Of a DNA stretch of 14,437 nt, positions 13,798-14,437 are shown one piece after another. The translations under genes were made by a program, and so were the position numbers. Source of the DNA: Acidobacteriota bacterium (lineage in GTDB: Bacteria > Acidobacteriota > Terriglobia > Terriglobales > Acidobacteriaceae). Numbering within the stretch: the first letter of the stretch is position 1; the number at the start of each line of letters is the position of its first letter. A model generated the notes under the pieces. That model was not told where the DNA came from. It saw nothing but the letters and a program-made list of their open reading frames with translations, and did not search any database. The stretch lies in NCBI GenBank assembly GCA_003225595.1, contig QIAR01000205.1:1-14437 (forward strand). Direction: 5' to 3'.

Positions 13798-13841
13798 CCG
13801 CTCGATTAAGTTTTTCGGCAACAATCCACGAGAGAGGACTT

Positions 13842-14437
13842 ATGTCACAAAACAACGGAAGTTCAACCAGCCTTCGCCTAAAAACTGGCCTCGCCGAAAT
13901 GCTCAAGGGCGGCGTCATCATGGACGTCACCAACGCCGAGCAAGCCACCATCGCCGAGAAAGCCGGGGCCGTGGCCGTAATGGCGCTAGAGCGCGTCCCG
14001 GCGCAAATCCGTGCCGAGGGCGGCGTCGCCCGTATGGCTTCGCCCAAGAAGATTCGCGAGATCATGGCTGCGGTTTCCATTCCGGTGATGGCCAAGTGCC
14101 GCATCGGCCATTTCGCCGAGGCACAAATCCTGCAAGAACTCGGTGTGGATTACGTCGATGAATCCGAAGTCCTCACCCCCGCGGACGAAGCGCATCACGT
14201 GGATAAGCACGCTTTTACAGTTCCGTTCGTGTGCGGCGCGCGCAACCTGGGCGAGGCCTTGCGGCGGATCGCCGAGGGCGCGGCCATGATCCGCACCAAG
14301 GGTGAAGCCGGCACCGGTGATGTTGTGCACGCCGTGAAACACATCCGCCAGATCGTGCAGGAGATGAAGATCCTCACCGTGCTCAGCGAAGAAGAGCTCT
14401 ACGCGAAGGCAAAAGAGCACCAGGCGCCGTACGAACT
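13842..14437 (+). CDS. pdxS: pyridoxal 5'-phosphate synthase lyase subunit PdxS (partial, 3' end beyond the window)
   Basis: The first 198 codons of about 295 are present; the frame is open to the window edge. PdxS makes PLP from ribose 5-phosphate, glyceraldehyde 3-phosphate and ammonia supplied by the glutaminase PdxT, in the cytoplasm, as a dodecamer of TIM barrels. Key residues are intact: Asp28 in GGVIMDVTNAEQA, the first Schiff-base Lys85 in PVMAKCRIGH, and the second Lys153 in MIRTKGEAGTGDV, matching Asp24, Lys81 and Lys149 of the Bacillus enzyme. ALERVPAQIR and GGVARM are also typical. AGAGAGG lies just upstream of the ATG. pdxT would be expected soon after the missing 3' end but cannot be seen. 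Confidence 0.98.
   Translation, partial: MSQNNGSSTSLRLKTGLAEMLKGGVIMDVTNAEQATIAEKAGAVAVMALERVPAQIRAEGGVARMASPKKIREIMAAVSIPVMAKCRIGHFAEAQILQELGVDYVDESEVLTPADEAHHVDKHAFTVPFVCGARNLGEALRRIAEGAAMIRTKGEAGTGDVVHAVKHIRQIVQEMKILTVLSEEELYAKAKEHQAPYE

Overview
The window looks like a chromosomal segment from an Acidobacteriota bacterium, probably a soil Terriglobia-type genome. This is an inference from the GC-rich codon use, the cytochrome oxidase operon with two different subunit III genes, the GMC oxidoreductase plus Tat-exported gluconate 2-dehydrogenase subunit 3 pair, and the small dispersed hairpin repeats between genes. No rRNA, tRNA, CRISPR array, insertion sequence or phage gene was recognised.

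Layout. (1) Positions 149-2265, minus strand: two overlapping genes for exported proteins of unknown function that are tandem paralogues of each other. (2) Positions 2450-7168, minus strand: a compact aa3-type cytochrome c oxidase operon, in transcription order subunit II, subunit I, a Gly-rich subunit III-like protein, a second subunit III carrying an unusual inserted hydrophobic hairpin, subunit IV, and an 80-residue exported protein with a Cys-Ala-Met-Cys motif. (3) Positions 7169-8571: a plus-strand CPBP (Abi/CAAX-like) membrane protease gene, flanked on both sides by direct copies of a roughly 120 bp structured repeat. (4) Positions 8572-10771, minus strand: a gluconate 2-dehydrogenase subunit 3-like protein followed by a GMC-family FAD oxidoreductase broken by one frameshift near 9055. 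(5) Positions 11132-11602, plus strand: a PaaI-type hotdog thioesterase whose 3' end is part of a 17-bp triplication. (6) Positions 11695-14437: a MocR/PdxR-type regulator (minus), and reading the other way a small cupin and the start of pdxS, the pyridoxal 5'-phosphate (PLP) synthase lyase subunit, cut by the window edge.

How the genes fit together. The oxidase genes encode the terminal step of aerobic respiration. The GMC/subunit 3 pair would feed electrons from sugar or alcohol oxidation into the periplasmic electron chain. The right end is a vitamin B6 locus. The MocR protein there would normally sense PLP through a Schiff-base lysine, but in this copy that lysine is glutamate. The best leads are this missing lysine, the inserted hairpin in subunit III, the CxMC protein translationally coupled to the oxidase operon, the repeat pair bracketing the protease gene, and the YADK-stop triplication.
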